Below are positions 48,312 through 60,100 of a stretch of DNA of 64,000 nt, in pieces. Position 1 is the first letter of the stretch; every line of letters starts with the position of its first letter. Both the position numbers and the translations under genes were made by a program. The stretch lies in assembly GCF_000497045.1 (NCBI RefSeq), contig NW_015961988.1, forward strand, positions 124,001-188,000. The letters run 5' to 3'. The notes under the pieces are model-generated. The model saw nothing but the letters and a program-made list of their open reading frames with translations, was not told where the DNA came from and made no database searches. The stretch is from Kalmanozyma brasiliensis GHG001 (Eukaryota; Basidiomycota; Ustilaginomycetes; Ustilaginales).

Positions 48312-51300
48312 TCACATCGACATGCTCCTGATGCGACTGCCCATCTCGGTGGGCTCCATCGTCCGGCCCCTCGGCGTCATGCCCGCCGCCTTCTCTGCAG
48401 CAATGACGTTCCTCTCGTCGGCCAGCTGCTCCCTCGGGTCGAATGCCTTGGGACTTTTGAACGTGTATCCGACAAAAGCGAGCTGCTTCCTCATTTCGAG
48501 CAGCTTGGGGCCCTGCTCCCTGTCCCTCAACATCGGGTCTCTGGGCTGGTCGGCGTTCGGGTTGTCGGCCGCACCCGGTGCTGCCAGCGGTGCATCCTCG
48601 ATGTCGTCTTCAAAGTGCTTCGTGTCACCGGCGTGGCTGAGCGCGGGCTGGAACGGCGGTCGCGTCCGATGCAAGTTGTCCCAATCAATGCCCCGGAACC
48701 ACGGATGCGACATGAGCTCCTCCACGCCATCCTGCAGCCCACCACCGCTGCCGCTGGATGGACCCTGGTTGGCAAAACCGGATCGTCGCGCACTTTGGAG
48801 GTAGCTGTTGGGTCGGCTGACCGATGCGCTGGCTGTGCTGCCCAGCCGATCTTCCCGCTCGCAGACCAGACGCGAGATAAAGTCTTGTCCCTCGCGCGAG
48901 ATCCTGGGCTTCGGCGGGAAACGCAACGTCTGCTTCCAGTTGAGGATCTTTTGTCGCGTCAGATGCCTCGATTTTGATACAAACGGTGGGTAGCCGTAGA
49001 GCATCTCGAAGACAATGACACCGAGGGACCACCAATCGCACGCCTGATCGTACCCCAAGCCGCGAAGCACCTCGGGCGCCATATAGTTGTTGGTACCGAC
49101 CACCGAGTAGGCGATCTTCTTCTTGTTCTTCTCGCGCCAGGTGAGCACGTGTGTCTTGGGCGTGCCATCGGCATTGCGATCGGCCATGATCTCCATCAGC
49201 TCCTTGTCGGAAAGACCAGCACCGGCTTGACCGGGACCAGCACCGCCTGCACGACCCGTCGCCTGGGCAGGGCGTCGCATGCCAGCAGCCGCGTGCGAGT
49301 CGTCCAGATCGATACCATGCTTCTTGAGCAGATTCTTGCGCTGCTGGTCGTAGTAGGCTCCATCGTGCGCCCAATGGAATGACTGGCACAGTCCAAAGTC
49401 GGCGAGCTTGATGTGACCGTCGGACGTGTAGAGGAAGTTGTCTGGCTTGATATCACGGTGGATGTAGCCGAACGAATGCGCTTCGTGGATGGCGAGCACC
49501 ATCTCTGCGACGTAGAAACGCGCAAAGTCCTCCTCGAAGATGTCCTTCTCGATGAGCAAATTGAGCAAGTCACCGCCGCCCATGAACTCCATGATGAGGT
49601 ACAGATGGTCGACGTCCTGGAACGAGTAGACGAGCTTGACGATCCACTTGGCGGTAGCGCTGGCCGAGGCGGACGTCATGAGATCTCGTTCGGCGCGGAC
49701 GTGCCCCTCCTGTCCCTTGCGCAGCATGTCAGCCTTGCGCAGCTGCTTCATGGCGTACAGCTGGCCCGATTGGCGTTCCTTGCAGAGCGCTACCACACCA
49801 AATGCGCCGTGACCGATGGTCTTGAGCTTGAGGAACGAGTTGATGTTGACGCGCGCACGCAGGTCGCGCAGGTAGCGCGTCTCGTTGGCCATCCACGCCT
49901 CGCGGATCTGCTCCTTGCTGTGCTCGGGGATGCGCAGCGCGGCGAGCTCGGCTTCGAGTCCCGCTCGTCGCGTGTCGCGCGCCTTGGGCTTCTTGAGGAT
50001 GCCGTAGTAGAGATTCTCGAAGTAGATCTTGGCGGCCACGCTCTTCTCGACGGTCTCGAGCGAAGGACGCACAGCTGCACCGATGGGCTGCGAAAAGTCG
50101 GCGAGGTCCGTCATGCCAGCCGTGTCGACAGAGCGAAGGCTGTCGAGGATGACCATCGAGTTGCGACGTTCGGCAGAGCCTTGGTATGCGTCCGCCTGAG
50201 CAGGAGCCTCGAACATGGCATTGATGGCGTTGGGAGCAGCAGAGGGGAGACCGTCGATGTTGCGGCTGTTGCGATTGGAAGCGCCGGGAGAGGGCGGACG
50301 GTACATCATATAGTCTGGAGCCACGACGTTGCCATCGCGAGCGACGGGAGGCGAAGGGTTGACGAGCAGTGTGCCGGCGGTGTTGGTGCGAAGTGCCGCA
50401 GGCCTGAAGACCGGCTGAGCAGGCTGGGAAGAGAGCTGCATCTGCGCGTTCATAGCCGCCTGAAGCTCAGCATCGGCGCTGAAGTGAGGCTCTTCGGCGA
50501 TCCCGGCAAATGCCTTGGACTCGCGTGCAGGCGACAAGGCGGGAGCGGCTCCGCGCGACACTGGCGCATCAGGGCGAAGAGTGTTGTTGGAGAGTGTGCT
50601 GTGACCTGCAGTGGCGGTTGTGGTGGTGAGCATCGAGATCTGGCTGGGTGCACCGTTGACAATCTGGAGCGGACGAGGGTTGTCGCGGATGAGACTCTCC
50701 TGATGCATGGCAGCTTGCACCTGAGCGATGGCCTCGGCTTGGTTTCGAGCTGCTTGCAGTCGGAGGGCCTCCTTGATGGGCTCGACCCACGTCGGATCTG
50801 CGACTTTGCCCACGCCATCACGACCCCATCGGTGGAGGATGACCTCGGCTTGCTCTGCGTCGCTGGCATGAGCCGCATGAACAAAGGTCTGCGTTTGTGG
50901 TGCTCCCACCATGTCGACGCTAATGCGCTTCTTTTGCGCTTTCGGACCCATAATAGCAGGGGTGAAGAAGTTCATGGCGGTGCTGATGGCAGAGGCATTT
51001 GCCGTGTGCGTCGAGGGTGCAGAGAACGAGGGACGAGGGAAGGCACCGGGCACAGCCACCGATGGCTCCTTGCGCGGCGAGCTGGGACCTCGAGGCGAGG
51101 CATTCGCAATGTAAGCAGCGTTGGCGCCATACTCGGGACCGGCTTGGAAGGCATCCTGGGTGTTCTTGCGAAGCGCACCGGAGGCCTTGCTGAGGGTGGC
51201 GCGGAATTTGCCAGGAGACGAGGGACGCTGCGACGAGGAGGGAGGAGCTAGTCGATTCTGCGATGGACCCTGGTTGTTGACGAGCGACAGAATATCCCAG

Positions 51301-51947
51301 AAACCCTTGTGCATGAAGGCACTGCCCTGAACGGTCGAGCGAGGAGGTGGTTCTTCCGTGTCGCGGTACGAAGGGTTGTTTGCGAAGCGAGAGGGAGCGC
51401 TGTTGAGATGCGGGTTGGCATACTTTGCGGAGGGCGCAGGAGGCGGTCTGGACGACTGAGCGGCTTGCTGAGGGTATCGTTGAGGCTGCTGCGGCTGTTG
51501 TGGGGTATATTGCCTGGGTTGATACACGGGCTGCTGATAGGCAGGAGAAGCGCGCTGAACGATTGGTTGCTGGTAAGCTTGTTGCTGTTGTGGTGCCAAG
51601 TAAGGATGTGCGTGGGAGGTATAGGCATTGGCACTGGCGTACGCCGATGGGCTGACAGTAGGAGGCATCCTCTGGTTGTATGGCTGGTTGTACTGCGTAG
51701 AAGGAGCAAGCGGTCGCGATGGAGGTTGTTGGATGTAGGAAGGACGCATTCGCTCCTCGTACTCGTACCAAGCGGCTTCTTTGGCGGGAGGAGGAGGAGG
51801 TTGAGCGAAAGCGAGACTGGTTTGACCATAGTAGGGCATGGCACCGGCGCCTCCTCCACCACTGCCGCCTCCACCTGCACTACCTCCTGAGCTAGAGGAA
51901 GAAGGCATGGGCCTAGCGCCCTGCGGACGTGCTGCGGCCATGGCCAT
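48312..51947 (-). CDS. NDR/LATS-family AGC protein kinase with long N-terminal extension
   Basis: The protein (1211 residues, no intron) belongs to the NDR kinases that control polarity, separation and morphogenesis together with Mob proteins. Residues 1-620 are Pro/Gln/Ser/Tyr-rich. The Mob-binding N-terminal regulatory region follows at about 636-705 (AAKIYFENLYYGILKK...NETRYLRDLRARV). The kinase domain runs from about 705 to 1090: glycine loop IGHGAFGVVALC, AMKQLRKADML lysine, YIHRDIKPDNFL, ADFGLCQSF, then an insert of about 70 residues and the phosphorylation loop KIAYSVVGTNNYMAPEVL. The C-terminal hydrophobic motif is FVGYTFKSP, with the Thr phosphorylated by an upstream Ste20-type kinase in this family. 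It is nearer to NDR than to Dbf2 by these motifs, but I cannot tell whether it is the main Cbk1/Orb6 orthologue or a paralogue. Confidence 0.9.
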   Translation of the reverse strand: MAMAAARPQGARPMPSSSSSGGSAGGGGSGGGGAGAMPYYGQTSLAFAQPPPPPAKEAAWYEYEERMRPSYIQQPPSRPLAPSTQYNQPYNQRMPPTVSPSAYASANAYTSHAHPYLAPQQQQAYQQPIVQRASPAYQQPVYQPRQYTPQQPQQPQRYPQQAAQSSRPPPAPSAKYANPHLNSAPSRFANNPSYRDTEEPPPRSTVQGSAFMHKGFWDILSLVNNQGPSQNRLAPPSSSQRPSSPGKFRATLSKASGALRKNTQDAFQAGPEYGANAAYIANASPRGPSSPRKEPSVAVPGAFPRPSFSAPSTHTANASAISTAMNFFTPAIMGPKAQKKRISVDMVGAPQTQTFVHAAHASDAEQAEVILHRWGRDGVGKVADPTWVEPIKEALRLQAARNQAEAIAQVQAAMHQESLIRDNPRPLQIVNGAPSQISMLTTTTATAGHSTLSNNTLRPDAPVSRGAAPALSPARESKAFAGIAEEPHFSADAELQAAMNAQMQLSSQPAQPVFRPAALRTNTAGTLLVNPSPPVARDGNVVAPDYMMYRPPSPGASNRNSRNIDGLPSAAPNAINAMFEAPAQADAYQGSAERRNSMVILDSLRSVDTAGMTDLADFSQPIGAAVRPSLETVEKSVAAKIYFENLYYGILKKPKARDTRRAGLEAELAALRIPEHSKEQIREAWMANETRYLRDLRARVNINSFLKLKTIGHGAFGVVALCKERQSGQLYAMKQLRKADMLRKGQEGHVRAERDLMTSASASATAKWIVKLVYSFQDVDHLYLIMEFMGGGDLLNLLIEKDIFEEDFARFYVAEMVLAIHEAHSFGYIHRDIKPDNFLYTSDGHIKLADFGLCQSFHWAHDGAYYDQQRKNLLKKHGIDLDDSHAAAGMRRPAQATGRAGGAGPGQAGAGLSDKELMEIMADRNADGTPKTHVLTWREKNKKKIAYSVVGTNNYMAPEVLRGLGYDQACDWWSLGVIVFEMLYGYPPFVSKSRHLTRQKILNWKQTLRFPPKPRISREGQDFISRLVCEREDRLGSTASASVSRPNSYLQSARRSGFANQGPSSGSGGGLQDGVEELMSHPWFRGIDWDNLHRTRPPFQPALSHAGDTKHFEDDIEDAPLAAPGAADNPNADQPRDPMLRDREQGPKLLEMRKQLAFVGYTFKSPKAFDPREQLADERNVIAAEKAAGMTPRGRTMEPTEMGSRIRSMSM

Positions 51948-53829
51948 TGTGTCGTGCGGATCGAAGTGCGGTTCGCGTGGATATGACCTCGATAGTTGCC
52001 TTGTATGATCCTACGGATGTTTGACTTAAGTAAGGATGGCGTGAACAGTGAAATGATATGGTGAATGGAGAGGTTTAGGAGAGGCGAGCCAAAGGAATAG
52101 GAGTTGGTTGACGTTGAGGGTGCATCAGCTTGAGTGTTTCTCTGCATGCAGATTTTGTAGCGGCCAATTCAAAAGGGACCCTTGTTTGGTTTGAATCGCC
52201 CCTTTCTATCTTGAAAGCGTGCAGATCTGCGAGATTCGAGACCAACACTTCCCGCCGCGCGTCGACTTTGTCGCAGTGTGACGAGTCTCGTCCACCGGCT
52301 TTCGCTCTCAAGCCACAGAGATGCTCAGAGTTGACAGAGACGCAACGCATGCATCGCATCGTCGGCAACGGCGATCCGTTGTTGTGGGAGAGATCTGAGA
52401 TCATGTGGGTCCAAGGTCGAGACCCAGCAGACACATGGCCGTGTCGCACCATGCCCCTGTCTTGAAGCCGGTCACCAGCAGGGCGGACTTGCAATCCACC
52501 AACAACACCAATTTAGAGTTCACTCGGACGGCTTTTGAGAAAACATTCAATTGTTTGCAAAGGGGGCGTAACAGCCACCCGCTTTTTCCCATCGTGTTGA
52601 TCCTTCTCGCTGTTCTGACACGATCATCTATCTTCCCCTTGAAGCTTCGAGTTCATTTGCAGTAATGAAGCATGCTCTCTCAGTACCACCTACGGGCTCT
52701 CCTTCACAGTGTGGCCAATCACGCGGTCAACTACGGCTCGCTCGCAACAATCGGACTCGCTAGGAGCCATTTCGGTGCGATGTTGAGACTAAGCTGGTGC
52801 ATTGCCGATGATCCTCTTTATCGATCAGCAGGTGCCCTCGCCCGCAAGTGTGTATGTTGTGCGATGATTCCTGCTTTCCACTGAGGAGGGGCCCCAGAGC
52901 ACATCTTGCAGCGCGCAGAAGGCGGATCCCTTCATGTCAGAATCTCTCCGAAGACCTTCCGAGCCACCTGTCCAATCTGTCGACCAGTGAACCGCGGTAC
53001 ACGGCGGATTAACAGCTGTTTCTTCCTTCCGCAGCGCCGTCGACGATGGCTGGACGGCGCACAAGGGTACAGATCCGGCGTCTTGTGCGGATCTATTTCG
53101 CTTTGCGCCGTCAATGATTTGCAGATAGCTGCTCTCTCCTGCAACCCCGGCAATAACTCCCCGGCAGAGACGCCGTCGTCATAGATGCTGAATTGCCCTC
53201 CGCATCCTGACCTCACCTACTGTACCGCCCACGCCTGGTCTGCAGAGGGAATTGCTCGATGAGTGCATGCCGCGGAACAGGAATCTCGCCTGGCATCGCG
53301 CAAACTTCTCGGCTGTCCAAGCGGCCATCGAGATCCAGCTGCAGTGCTACACCATCGCGCGTCGCTCTTGTCTCGGTCCAACTCCGCACCTCGCTAAGCC
53401 ATTTCTCCAAACTCGCACCGTCGGCTTCACGCTATCCGCTGCACTGTGACTTCCGCCGCCTGTCCGCCCGCCGACTCGTCTGCCGCAGTCACCCGACTTC
53501 CGTCGTTGCTGCCTCGCCTAACCGCGGACAAGGCTGACGGAGGATCTTCGCACCCTGCTGCGTGTAGTCGCCGTGGGGGCAAGGGAAAAATTTCGCCGAG
53601 AAGAGCTGTCAGCTAATGCCCCCGCACTTGTATGACGGCGCACACAGCGTCTCGATGGAGCGCCGCGCGGGCGCCTCGTCCTCAGGCAGCTGGAACACGG
53701 TGCTCCGTCCTGCTCTTCGAGCACGCATCCCATATATAGCAGCTCGTCAGTGCCGGTCACCGTTGGGCCCGCCATCACGAACGATACCTCCCTCGACCAG
53801 CCCTCCCCTACCGGCTGTCTCTTACCAAG
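51948..53829. promoter_or_regulatory. Divergent promoter region between the NDR kinase and alpha-glucosidase genes
   Basis: The 1.9 kb between two divergent starts contains no recognisable gene. The only strong element is the TATA box at 53733-53738 for the glucosidase gene. The 100 bases before the kinase start are A-rich/G-rich on the plus strand, that is a pyrimidine-rich leader on the minus strand. Confidence 0.4.
53733..53738 (+). promoter_or_regulatory. TATA box of the alpha-glucosidase gene
   Basis: TATATA (within CATATATAGC) lies 97 bases upstream of the ATG at 53830, a short leader suited to a highly inducible secreted enzyme. Confidence 0.55.
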
Positions 53830-56800
53830 ATGCGTCCCTTCAAGGCGGCTTCACTGACGCCCTTGCTGGCGCTCTTTGCCACCGTTTCCTCCACTCTCGC
53901 CCTCCCATCTACCGTCCTTGACAAGCAGCTGGAGGCGCGGAACAACGCTATCACCCCGTCGTTCGACGTCACCTCCTGCCCAGGCTACCAGCTCGTTGGC
54001 TCCCCTAACTATTCCGACCACGGCTTCACCGCCCAGCTCTCGCTCGCCGGTACCGCCTGCAATGCGTACGGCGTCGACATCCACAATCTCACCCTCTCGG
54101 TCGTCTACGAAAAGAAGCACACGCTCCACGTCCACATCTACGACACTGCTAAACAGCAGTATCAGCTTCCCAACGGCCTGATCTTTGACCGCGCTTCCTC
54201 GAACCCTGCCAACATCCAGGATGGCTCCACTGCGGAAGCGAGCGACTTGATCTTCCACCACACGGCGGAGAACGGTACTCAGTCGGGCAGCTGGGCGTTC
54301 TGGATCGCACGTCGTTCCACGGGCGATGTCATCTTCGACACGCGCTCCTCCAACATCCCGACGTACGACAACGGTATGAACAACGTTTCGAGCGATACGA
54401 AGCGCAACAGCACCGCTATGCCCAAGCACGAGCTCGTGTTCGAGAACCAGTACCTCCAGCTCTCGTCTGCCTTGCCGGAGGATGCCAACATTTATGGGCT
54501 AGGCGAGTACGTGACGGGCAGTTTCCGTCGCAATTCGGACGAGACGCTCCAACCATTCTTCACGCTCGATGCGGGCACGCCGGTGGACAGCAACATGTAC
54601 GGCTACCATCCGGTCTACCTCGAGACGCGTCGAGGGAGCGATGGCAGACTCGCCTCGCACTCGGTGAGCATGCTCAACACCGCCGGTATGGACGTGCTGC
54701 TCCGACGCGGCGTCGTGCAGTACCGTGCCATCGGTGGCACCCTCGACCTTCGGTTTACTAGTGGTGACTACCAAGTGGACGGTTGTGTCAAGAACAGCCC
54801 CAATACGGCCATTCAGCAGTACGTCAACTTTGTCGGCAACCCGGTGCTCCATCCTTACTGGTCGTTTGGATTCCACCTCTGCCGATGGGGCTACAACAAC
54901 GTTTCCGATACCCAAGCGATTATCGATGCGATGCGCGAGAATGAGATTCCGCTAGAGGTCCAGTGGAACGACATCGACTACCTCCAGTCCTTCCGCGACT
55001 TCACCGTCGATCCGCAGCGCTTCCCGCAGAGCGAGTTTGCGCAAATGATCTCGAAGCTGAGGGAGAACCATCAGCACTACATCCCCATCATCGACATGGC
55101 TATCCCGAAAGCACCTACCAACTCGTCCGACACGTACTACCCGGGCACGCGGGGGGATGAGCTCGACGTCTTCCTCCACAACCGCAACGGTACCGAGTAC
55201 ATCGGCGAGGTTTGGCCCGGGTACACGAGTTTTGTCGACCAGCAGGCCAAGAATGCCGGGCAATGGTGGACCGAGGCGATCCGCAACTTTAGCGAGATTG
55301 TCGACTTTTCGGGCATCTGGCTCGACATGAACGAGCCGAGCAGTTTCGTGATCGGCAATGCGGCGGGTGCAGAGACCAACCTGTCCGATACCCCCGCCTA
55401 TACCGCTGCTACCAGCGTCGCAGGTTGGCCGCAGGGCTACAACAACCTCACATGGGGCAAGTCGGGCAATATCACCCTCAACGGAAGCTACACCTTCCAA
55501 CAGGGTGCCGTGCAGAACAACGACTCGCCCGCCCAACGACGATCGCTTCTCCCTACCTTCTCGCGCGAAGATGGACTGGTGAAACGTCAGACGGACGACA
55601 AGTTTGGTCCCAACACACCCGATTATCGGTATGCCAACGCGACGCAGCGCTACCTCTCCAATCCGCCTTATGCGATTCACAACGGCATCCACAACAGCGA
55701 GTCGCCGCTCAACATCAATCTGGACCACAAGACGGTTGCTATGGATGCTGTCTCCGCTGACGGCCAACTGGCGTTCTACGACGTGCACAATCTGGATGGC
55801 ACTTTGGAAGAACAACACTTCTACAACGCCCTACGCAGCATCCGGCCCAACGAGCGTCCCTTCCTCATTTCGCGCTCGACCTACCCCGGTGCCGGCAAAT
55901 ACACAGGTCATTGGCTCGGTGACAACTATGCCCTATGGACGATCCTCCCCGGCTCGGAAGCGTACAAGGCAGGCGCGGGGATGGCCCAATCCATCGATGG
56001 CGTGTTGCAGTTCCAGATCTTTGGCATCCACCTCATTGGAGCTGACATCTGCGGGTTCAATCGCAACACTGACGAGGAGCTGTGCAATCGATGGATGATG
56101 CTCGGTGCCTTTCTGCCGTTCATGCGCAACCACAACACCATTGGGGCCATCGCACAGGAGCCTTTCCGATGGGACAGCGTCGCCAACGCTTCGAGGATCG
56201 CGATCAGAAAGCGATACGAGATTTTGCCGAGTTTGTACTCGCACATGGCGCGAGCGAGTGCCAGTGGCGAACCGGCAGTGCGGGCGGTGTGGTACGAATT
56301 CGACGAGGTCTTTGAACAGACCAAAGACTACGCACACCAGTTTTTGTTCGGAGACGATCTCCTTGTGAGCCCGACGCTCGAGCCGAACGTGACCAGCATC
56401 AAGGCGCTGTTCCCCTCGGCGGGAGGTAGGTGGAGAAACGTCTTCACGTGGGAAGCCCTCGATGTGGTGCCGAACAAGAACGTGACGGTCCCCGCAGAGT
56501 TGAGCACCATCAACGTGCATCTTCGACCAGGTAGGGCGCTGCTCACCCACACCAAACCGGCATATACCGTCCACGAAACCGCCCAGAGCCCCTTCGGCCT
56601 GGTCGTCAATCTCAACAACGACGGATGGGCCAAGCAACACTTTTATCTCGATGACGGAATCACCCCTGCTCCGACGGACAATTCGACCCTCATCGTGTGT
56701 GCGCAGGACAAGTCCGTCAGTGGAAGCATGGACGGCGCATTCAGACCCAACCAGACACTCGAGAATGTCGTGGTGCTGGACGTGCGGGAGAAGCCAGAGA

Positions 56801-56916
56801 CCGTGATGGTGGGCGGCGAGAAGGTGCAGTGGAAGTGGGACGGAGGTAGGGAGTTGTTGAATGTGACTGGGTTGCAGTTGGATCTGGGTAGCCAGTGGAA
56901 CGTCTCCTGGTCCTAA
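53830..56916 (+). CDS. Secreted GH31 alpha-glucosidase
   Basis: A family 31 glycoside hydrolase of 1028 residues releases glucose from maltose, malto-oligosaccharides or starch outside the cell. The signal peptide is MRPFKAASLTPLLALFATVSSTLA (in parts), cut near residue 24. The N-terminal beta domain has NIYGLGEY; the barrel has FGFHLCRWGY, the nucleophile Asp499 in WLDMNEPSSF and the acid/base Asp698 in GHWLGDN. RNHNTIGAIAQEPF follows, typical of fungal AgdA/maltase-type enzymes. Many N-x-S/T sites are present, as expected for a secreted glycoprotein. Length agrees with Aspergillus AgdA (about 985). There is no intron. The 53830 ATG is fixed by the signal peptide. Starvation or carbon-source induction is likely from the enzyme class, not from any motif seen. 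Confidence 0.95.
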   Translation: MRPFKAASLTPLLALFATVSSTLALPSTVLDKQLEARNNAITPSFDVTSCPGYQLVGSPNYSDHGFTAQLSLAGTACNAYGVDIHNLTLSVVYEKKHTLHVHIYDTAKQQYQLPNGLIFDRASSNPANIQDGSTAEASDLIFHHTAENGTQSGSWAFWIARRSTGDVIFDTRSSNIPTYDNGMNNVSSDTKRNSTAMPKHELVFENQYLQLSSALPEDANIYGLGEYVTGSFRRNSDETLQPFFTLDAGTPVDSNMYGYHPVYLETRRGSDGRLASHSVSMLNTAGMDVLLRRGVVQYRAIGGTLDLRFTSGDYQVDGCVKNSPNTAIQQYVNFVGNPVLHPYWSFGFHLCRWGYNNVSDTQAIIDAMRENEIPLEVQWNDIDYLQSFRDFTVDPQRFPQSEFAQMISKLRENHQHYIPIIDMAIPKAPTNSSDTYYPGTRGDELDVFLHNRNGTEYIGEVWPGYTSFVDQQAKNAGQWWTEAIRNFSEIVDFSGIWLDMNEPSSFVIGNAAGAETNLSDTPAYTAATSVAGWPQGYNNLTWGKSGNITLNGSYTFQQGAVQNNDSPAQRRSLLPTFSREDGLVKRQTDDKFGPNTPDYRYANATQRYLSNPPYAIHNGIHNSESPLNINLDHKTVAMDAVSADGQLAFYDVHNLDGTLEEQHFYNALRSIRPNERPFLISRSTYPGAGKYTGHWLGDNYALWTILPGSEAYKAGAGMAQSIDGVLQFQIFGIHLIGADICGFNRNTDEELCNRWMMLGAFLPFMRNHNTIGAIAQEPFRWDSVANASRIAIRKRYEILPSLYSHMARASASGEPAVRAVWYEFDEVFEQTKDYAHQFLFGDDLLVSPTLEPNVTSIKALFPSAGGRWRNVFTWEALDVVPNKNVTVPAELSTINVHLRPGRALLTHTKPAYTVHETAQSPFGLVVNLNNDGWAKQHFYLDDGITPAPTDNSTLIVCAQDKSVSGSMDGAFRPNQTLENVVVLDVREKPETVMVGGEKVQWKWDGGRELLNVTGLQLDLGSQWNVSWS

Positions 56917-57152
56917 ATGGGGACGAGGATCATCGCATCCATGTACGTGAATCGTCTTCTGGAATAGCATCTGGATCTCAAGCATTGGTGGCATCTGAAG
57001 TTATGACATGAAAAGAAGTCTTGAATACTCTCCCATCACTTCCCCTCACACAACCATCGAGCCAGCAATGCGTTTGAATAAGTTATCGCGAACCAACAAC
57101 ATATGCTAAGATGATACTATACTTTGCTTCCCCCCGAACGTGCCTCTTCCGG
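56917..57152. other. Short convergent intergenic region
   Basis: The 3' UTRs of the alpha-glucosidase gene and the histidine kinase gene meet in 236 bases. Nothing else is seen. Confidence 0.5.
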
Positions 57153-60100
57153 CTACGCTCTTCCACCGGCGACCTTTCTCTGGCTCAACAACGAGTGCAG
57201 CGTGCTGATCAACTCGACCCTCCTGATGGGTTTCGACACGTACGCGCTCATTCCCGCCTGGAGACACTTCTCCTTGTCGCCGAGCATGGCGTGTGCGGTC
57301 AGAGCAACGATGGGCACCTGATCATCGCCGAGCGTCTTTTCAAACTCGCGAATTGCCATGGTCGCCTCGATACCGCCCATGACAGGCATGCTGACGTCCA
57401 TGAGGATGACGTCGTAGCCGCGCTTCTTGACCGCCTGAACGGCGAGGTGACCGTTGTCGACAATGTCCACCTTGTGACCCTGATTGGTGAGGATCTTGCA
57501 CGCCAGCTTCTGGTTCACCACGTTGTCCTCGGCGAGCAGGATGTCGTACGATACCTCGTTGGCGCCTTCGTTCGGCGTCGCTGCCGACGACTCGAGCGAG
57601 GGCAGCAGGGCGTAGTACAAATCGGCGAGCGAGGTGGGCGTGTTGATGTACGAGCTGATGCCGTGGTCCAGGCAGTAGGTGAGGTTGAGCGTCAACTGTG
57701 CTGGGGAAACGAGGTTGATGGGGATGTAGCGCAGGTGCTCGACATTGCGCAGATCCTCAACGACGGCTAGCGAGTCGGCGATGATGGCATCGATGCGGGG
57801 CATGCTGCGCTTGCGATGCGATGCCTCATCGACGCTGTGCACCGTAAAGGGCTTGAGTCCCAGATCCTCGATCATGGCCTGCACCCCCGTCTCGTCGTGC
57901 AGCGTATCCAGGTAGAAGATGTTGCGTCCGGCGTAGGGTCGGATCTTCTCCTTGACTTGCTCCTCGGTGATCTGATCCAGCTTGACCACCATGGTGAAGA
58001 AAAAGTCGGATCCCTTGCCGTAGTTGCTCCGCACCCACAGGTCACCACCCATAAGGTTGACGAGTCGTCTCGAAATCGATAGACCGAGACCCGTACCTCC
58101 ATACTTCCTCGTGGTCGATCCATCCGCCTGGCAGAAGGTGTCGAAGATGACATCGAGCTTGTCCTGCTTGATGCCGATGCCTGAGTCGGAAGCGCAGAAT
58201 TCGAGCATGGCCTCGTTGCTGTTGACCATCTTAGAAAGCTTGCACTTGAGGGCGACGCGTCCGCCCGCATCGGTGAACTTGACGGCGTTGCCGATGAGGT
58301 TGGTGATGATTTGCTTGAGGCGGAGCGCGTCGCCGATGAGCGGGTCTGGACAGTCGGGAGCCACCTCGTACATGAGGTTGAGCTTCTTCTGCGTCGCTCG
58401 CACCGATAGCGTCTTGAGGACGCTGAAGACGATGCCGCGCAATGAGAAGGGGATCTCCTCAACGTTCATGCGACCGGCTTCGATCTTGGAGATATCGAGA
58501 ATGTCGTCGATGATAGCCAACAAATTGCCGGCGAGCGTCGAGACCGTCACCAAGTTCTCGCGCTGCGAGCGCGACAGCTCGGTCTCGAGCGTCAAGGCCG
58601 TCATACCGATGATACCGTTCATCGGTGTTCGAATCTCGTGCGACATGTTGGCCAGGAACTCGGACTTGGACCTGTTGGCCAGCTCGGCGGCCTCCCTAGC
58701 GGCCGTGTTCTTCTGGATACTGTCGCGCAGACTGTACACCATCTGGTTGATCTTGGTCTTGAGCGAGTCCATCTCACCCGACGCTTCGACGGTGACGAAA
58801 CGGGTAAAGTCACCGTCGGTAGCAGCGGCGGTGATCTGGGCAAAGGCACGCACCTGCGACGTGAGATTGTTGGCCATGATGTTGACGTTGTCGGTGATCT
58901 CGCCCCACAGACCTTCGATATCCTGCTTTTGCGCTTGCACACCGAGCTTGCCCTCGGTTCCTACCTCGCGAGCGACACGCGTCACCTCGGAGGCGAAGAA
59001 GCTGAGCTGGTCAATCATGTTGTTGATGGTCTTGACGAGGTCGAGCATCTCCCCGGAAACAGGGATGGTGACCTTTTGCGTGAGGTCACCGCGTGCTACG
59101 GCGGTGGTGGCGTGAGCAATGGCACGCACCTGCAGCGTCAAATTGGCCGCCATGGTGTTGACCGAGTCGGTGAGGTCCTTCCACGTTCCACCTACGCCGA
59201 GCACGGTAGCGCGACCGCCGAGCTTGCCTTCCGTACCGACCTCCTTGGCGACACGGGTCACCTCGAACGAGAAGGTACGCAAGGATTCCACCATGTTGTT
59301 GACCGTCAACTTGAGATCGAGGAACTCGCCGCGCACCTCTACATTGATGGTCTTGCTGAGATCACCGCGCGCAACGGCAGTCGTGACGGTGGCGATGGAG
59401 CGCACCTGGGTGGTCAAGTTGCTGGCCATGCCGTTGACTCGCTCGGTCAAGACAGACCACTGGCCCTTGACGTCGTTGACCTTGGCCTGTCCTCCGAGAC
59501 GACCCTCGGTTCCTACTTCCACAGACACACGGATGATCTCGTCGGAGAGTGTCTTGAGTTGCCGGACCATGTTGTTGACGGTGAGCTTGAGATCCAGGAT
59601 CTCGCCCTTGACGTCGACATTGATAAACTCGGTGAGGACCCCCTCTGCTACGCACTTGGTGACGCGCGCGATCTCTCGCACCTGCGAAGTGAGGTTGTCG
59701 GCCATCTTGTTGACGTTCTCGGTCAGGTCCTTCCAGGTTCCTTCGACGTTGGGCACGTGCGCTTGACCGCCGAGTTTGCCGTACGTGCCGACTTCCATCG
59801 ACATGCGGATGACTTCACTGGCAAAGATGCGCAGCTGACCCACCATCGAGTTGACCGTGTCCTTGAGCTGGGCCATCTCTCCTTCGGCGTCGATGTCGAT
59901 GGTCTTGGTGAGATCACCCTTTGCGACGGCGGTGGTAACGACACCGATGGAGCGCACCTGGCCTGTCAGGTTGGAGCACATGCGATTGACGTTGTCGGTA
60001 AGCTCCTTCCAGACACCTTGCACGCCAGGAACGTTGGCCTGACCGCCGAGTTGACCTTTGCTGCCGACTTCGCGCGAGACACGCGTGACCTCGGTGGAAA

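Noticed and set aside
49413..51251. A 612-codon open frame on the plus strand across the NDR kinase gene
   Set aside because: The opposite strand encodes an unmistakable kinase; the antisense translation has no recognisable motif and follows from codon bias.
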